A stretch of 64,000 nt of DNA from Diprion similis (lineage: Eukaryota > Arthropoda > Insecta > Hymenoptera > Diprionidae). The notes beneath the pieces are model-generated. The model saw only the letters and a list, made by a program, of their open reading frames with translations, made no database searches and had not been told where the DNA came from. The stretch lies in the NCBI RefSeq assembly GCF_021155765.1, contig NC_060105.1, forward strand, positions 11,441,001 through 11,505,000. The letters run 5' to 3'. This document shows positions 61,295 to 64,000 of this stretch, piece by piece. Both the position numbers and the translations under genes were made by a program. Numbering within the stretch: the stretch's first letter is position 1; each line of letters begins with the position of its first letter.

Positions 61295-61810
61295 ATTGAC
61301 CTCTCAGATTTGGCGCGCGATTTTTTCTATGATTGTTCTCACTTTTTTTTTTTTTTTAAGAATTAATTTGAGTTTTCTACAATTTTTAGAAACGATTTTA
61401 TCGACCGAACAAAATTAAAAATTTGAAATATTCTGAATAATCCTGTGTCAGATGTCAACATTTTTAAGCTTGGACCCGGAGTGGACCGATTTTCCTTTCT
61501 TACTGGTCTTAAGCTTTTTCCGAAAAAAAAAAAAAAATGACTTTCGCTTCTAGTTTTTTTAACGTTTTTTTTCGGAAAAAGCTTGAAAACAGTAAAAAGG
61601 GTAAATCAGCCCACTCTGGGTTTAAGCTTGAAAGTTTTCATACCTGAAGGAGGAATTTTACAAGTTTTTCAAATTTTGAATTTTGGTCGGTCGATAAAAT
61701 CGTTTCCAAAAATTGTATAAAATTCAAATTGAGTCGAAAAAAAAAACTGAGTACCTTTCAAAGTGAGAACAATTGTAGAAAAAATCGCGCACCAAGTCTG
61801 AGAGGTCAAT
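61295..61810. mobile_element. 516-bp palindrome
   Basis: The left arm starts ATTGACCTCTCAGA at 61295. The right arm ends with its inverse, TCTGAGAGGTCAAT, at 61810. The arms remain paired inward (GCGCGATTTTTTCTA, GATTTTATCGACCGA, AAGCTTTTTCCGAAAAAAAA) to a short centre at about 61530-61555. Non-coding. Total length and arm similarity match a foldback element or a recent inverted duplication. Confidence 0.75.
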
Positions 61811-64000
61811 CAATACAGCTAATAACTGAAAAGTTCAAATCGCTTGTTGTAAAAACCGTACAAGTGCAATCGAAACGTCTTTTCTCAAACCGAGTCGAAC
61901 TTATAATTCTCCGTATTTCATTCTTAAAGGTGAACTCCAGTAAACTTCCAACAACACTAAGTTTTTTCTTTTTGAAATCACTTCGAAAGATCTCCTCAAA
62001 ATTTCCTTTCAGCAAGTTCTAGATTACGGTAGTTAATATAAGTCTAAAAAAAAAAAAAAAAAAATCACACCAGGAAATTTTGTCAGCACAGCGCTGGAAG
62101 TTCTCTGCATCAACACCCTCAACCGTCGAAATCCGAGACTTGATACAGAAACGGGAAGAAATGGCTAAAGAGGGGGGAGAAAGCTAGGGTGGGAAGTACT
62201 TGGAACTACGGAGCGAGGTTCGCTGAGTTGTGGTAAAGGAATGTCAGTGAAAGGGATAAGAAATTGGTGAGAACTCAGAAGGAGGTAAAACTACCCCATT
62301 TTACTACCTCTCACCTCCCTCATCTAGCCACTGTGCAAAAGAATGTGTAAACTTGACGCTTCGTTTCTCATACCTTAGATATGTGAGCTATATATAACTT
62401 TCTCAACGCGTTTCGAAATATTTCTTTGTCACATTTTTCTCATCGTATATTTATGTCACAATACACTTGCTGATAGGCGGAAGGCATTCGTTCAATTTAT
62501 GCATGAAACGAATGACAAATAGATATGATCTACTGTAAAGTTTCAACACTTTGCGTTGGTACCCTTGTCACGTGAGTACTTATGTGGCAGTTCACGAGGT
62601 ATCGATCGAAATAGGTGATCTTGAAGAGGAAATGGTAAGTTTAAAAGTACATTTAAGGGAAACCCCTTGAGTTTTAGAGTGCTTATAGCGCAAGGCACAA
62701 AAAAATAAGAAAAGGGTAATTTTAGGGGAATACGTGAACCACCATGAAGTCTGTGATACATACGCTTACGTTTTTGGGTACTTTTTCACGCAATTGTGAT
62801 ACTTCGCTTGACAGCGGTCTAAGGATTGATTTTCCATTGTGTACACTTTTTGTGCACAGTTCGAAGAAAACTCCACGCTTCGAAAATTGACTCCGTCAAA
62901 AATTTAAGGCTCGTAAATAATGTAATCCAGATCTTATAGATCTATTTTGAATGATCGATCACGTATTAAAGTATATATATCTACCAATGAAAATAACTTT
63001 ACTCCACTCTTTATCTGACTTGACAAATTCCTCTGCACGTGAGGAGTGTAACAAGATTTGACTTGCATGCGAGTTTCGAGCTTTTAATAAGTTTATCACT
63101 GGTTTACAAAACGAAATTCGAAAAATCTGTAACCCTTATTCTAAATACAATCTAAATAAATCGCATTTTCCTTGCATCTAAGCCTTCAATCCTCACCTAT
63201 AGACCTGCCATATTTTAACTATGGAACAAAGTCGCTGTTCGTATCGATACTAAATTATCTTTGGCTCAACACTTTCACGAAACATCACATTTTCTTCCTT
63301 ACGGTACCCCTCCCCCCCCCCCTTTCACCCTCTTTATTTTCCCATCCTTAACTTTCCTTTGAGGAGAACAGCTCTCCTAGTCGTGCCAGCAAGCAAGTTG
63401 ATACGTGGGAAGTGAGAGAGAGAAAATGATCAGTTTTCTCTTTTTATTGTACGTCACTTATATCTTCATAGAGCGTCATTTGAGCCCTGGACCGGGAAAA
63501 TTGAGGGAGGAGTAAAATAGCGGCCAAAAATAGCGGATAAATAACACTTTAGTCTGGTCACAAATATTTTCAATTTTCATGGGGTGGGGGCGTTAATTAT
63601 CAGAATCTCTTATATGGCTGGAAAAGAATTATCCGATTGAGAAAGTGCAAAGAATTTTTAGGCAATTTATTTTGCGAGTAAACATTTATTATATTTAAAA
63701 ATTTAAAAATTGTGAGTAAAAAATTTGGAGAAATATTTGCTTTGAAAGAACGAGAACAGTGTTATTTTAATATTTTTAAATTCTGATATTCAGTCTTGGG
63801 TAATTCATGTACCGTAACATCCAAGTCAGATATATATATATATATTTTTTGAAAGGAGGCTCTCAACTATTTACGATATTTGAATGATGGACACGCTTAG
63901 AATTACTATATTGATATATTGATCGCGCAGAGATGAATTCGCTGGAACGAATATTCTCTGCATAACCTACAAATTTTTAAGAGGTACTTATAATTAGCTT
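61811..64000. other. Intergenic to window end, no gene recognised
   Basis: Contains a poly-A run (about 62046-62064), a GA-rich purine stretch (62130-62290), a C11 run (63312-63322) and a short TA microsatellite (about 63831-63846). No coding exon could be recognised. Confidence 0.45.

Overview
This window is nuclear DNA from an insect, most likely a hymenopteran (wasp, ant, bee or sawfly). The evidence is split genes with GT-AG introns, an acyl-CoA desaturase and a divergent chemosensory ionotropic receptor of insect type, an intron-bearing tRNA-Tyr, AT-rich intergenic DNA in which CpG is not depleted, many short non-autonomous inverted-repeat elements, and long poly-C and poly-A runs. The order is inferred from protein resemblance and repeat content; species-level placement is not possible by eye. 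Nothing looks bacterial, viral or organellar.

Layout: 1-14385 is gene-poor and carries a 131-bp MITE with a target-site duplication (4426-4556) and a 726-bp near-perfect palindrome (7303-8028). From 14386 to 21325, minus strand, lies a complete five-exon acyl-CoA desaturase (353 aa) with all three histidine boxes; its introns hold three inverted-repeat elements. From 21336 to 27416 there is intergenic DNA with repeats and one doubtful small ORF. From 27433 to 47905, plus strand, a nine-exon ionotropic receptor (IR75-like, 812 aa) can be assembled with every splice phase consistent. Its first intron is about 14.8 kb and contains repeats and a CpG-rich block with NRF1-type palindromes. After it come two small candidate ORFs (48641-48901 plus; 50410-50754 minus), then a complete five-exon TMA16 homologue (51699-53387, plus; ribosome biogenesis). 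Next is a GC-rich block (about 53750-54100) that looks like a divergent promoter with a CTCF-type site, then a tRNA-Tyr(GTA) gene with a 30-nt intron (54693-54795). The remaining 9 kb to the window end has no recognisable gene but several foldback elements and a nuclear-receptor-like DR1 motif.

The genes do not form a pathway. The desaturase makes unsaturated fatty acyl chains (membrane lipid, cuticular hydrocarbon or pheromone precursors), the ionotropic receptor is probably chemosensory, and TMA16 and tRNA-Tyr are translation housekeeping genes. The most unusual content is the dense set of hairpin or foldback repeat families, which recur within the window and inside introns, and the 150-residue cytoplasmic tail of the receptor. 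I saw no convincing new multi-gene system.
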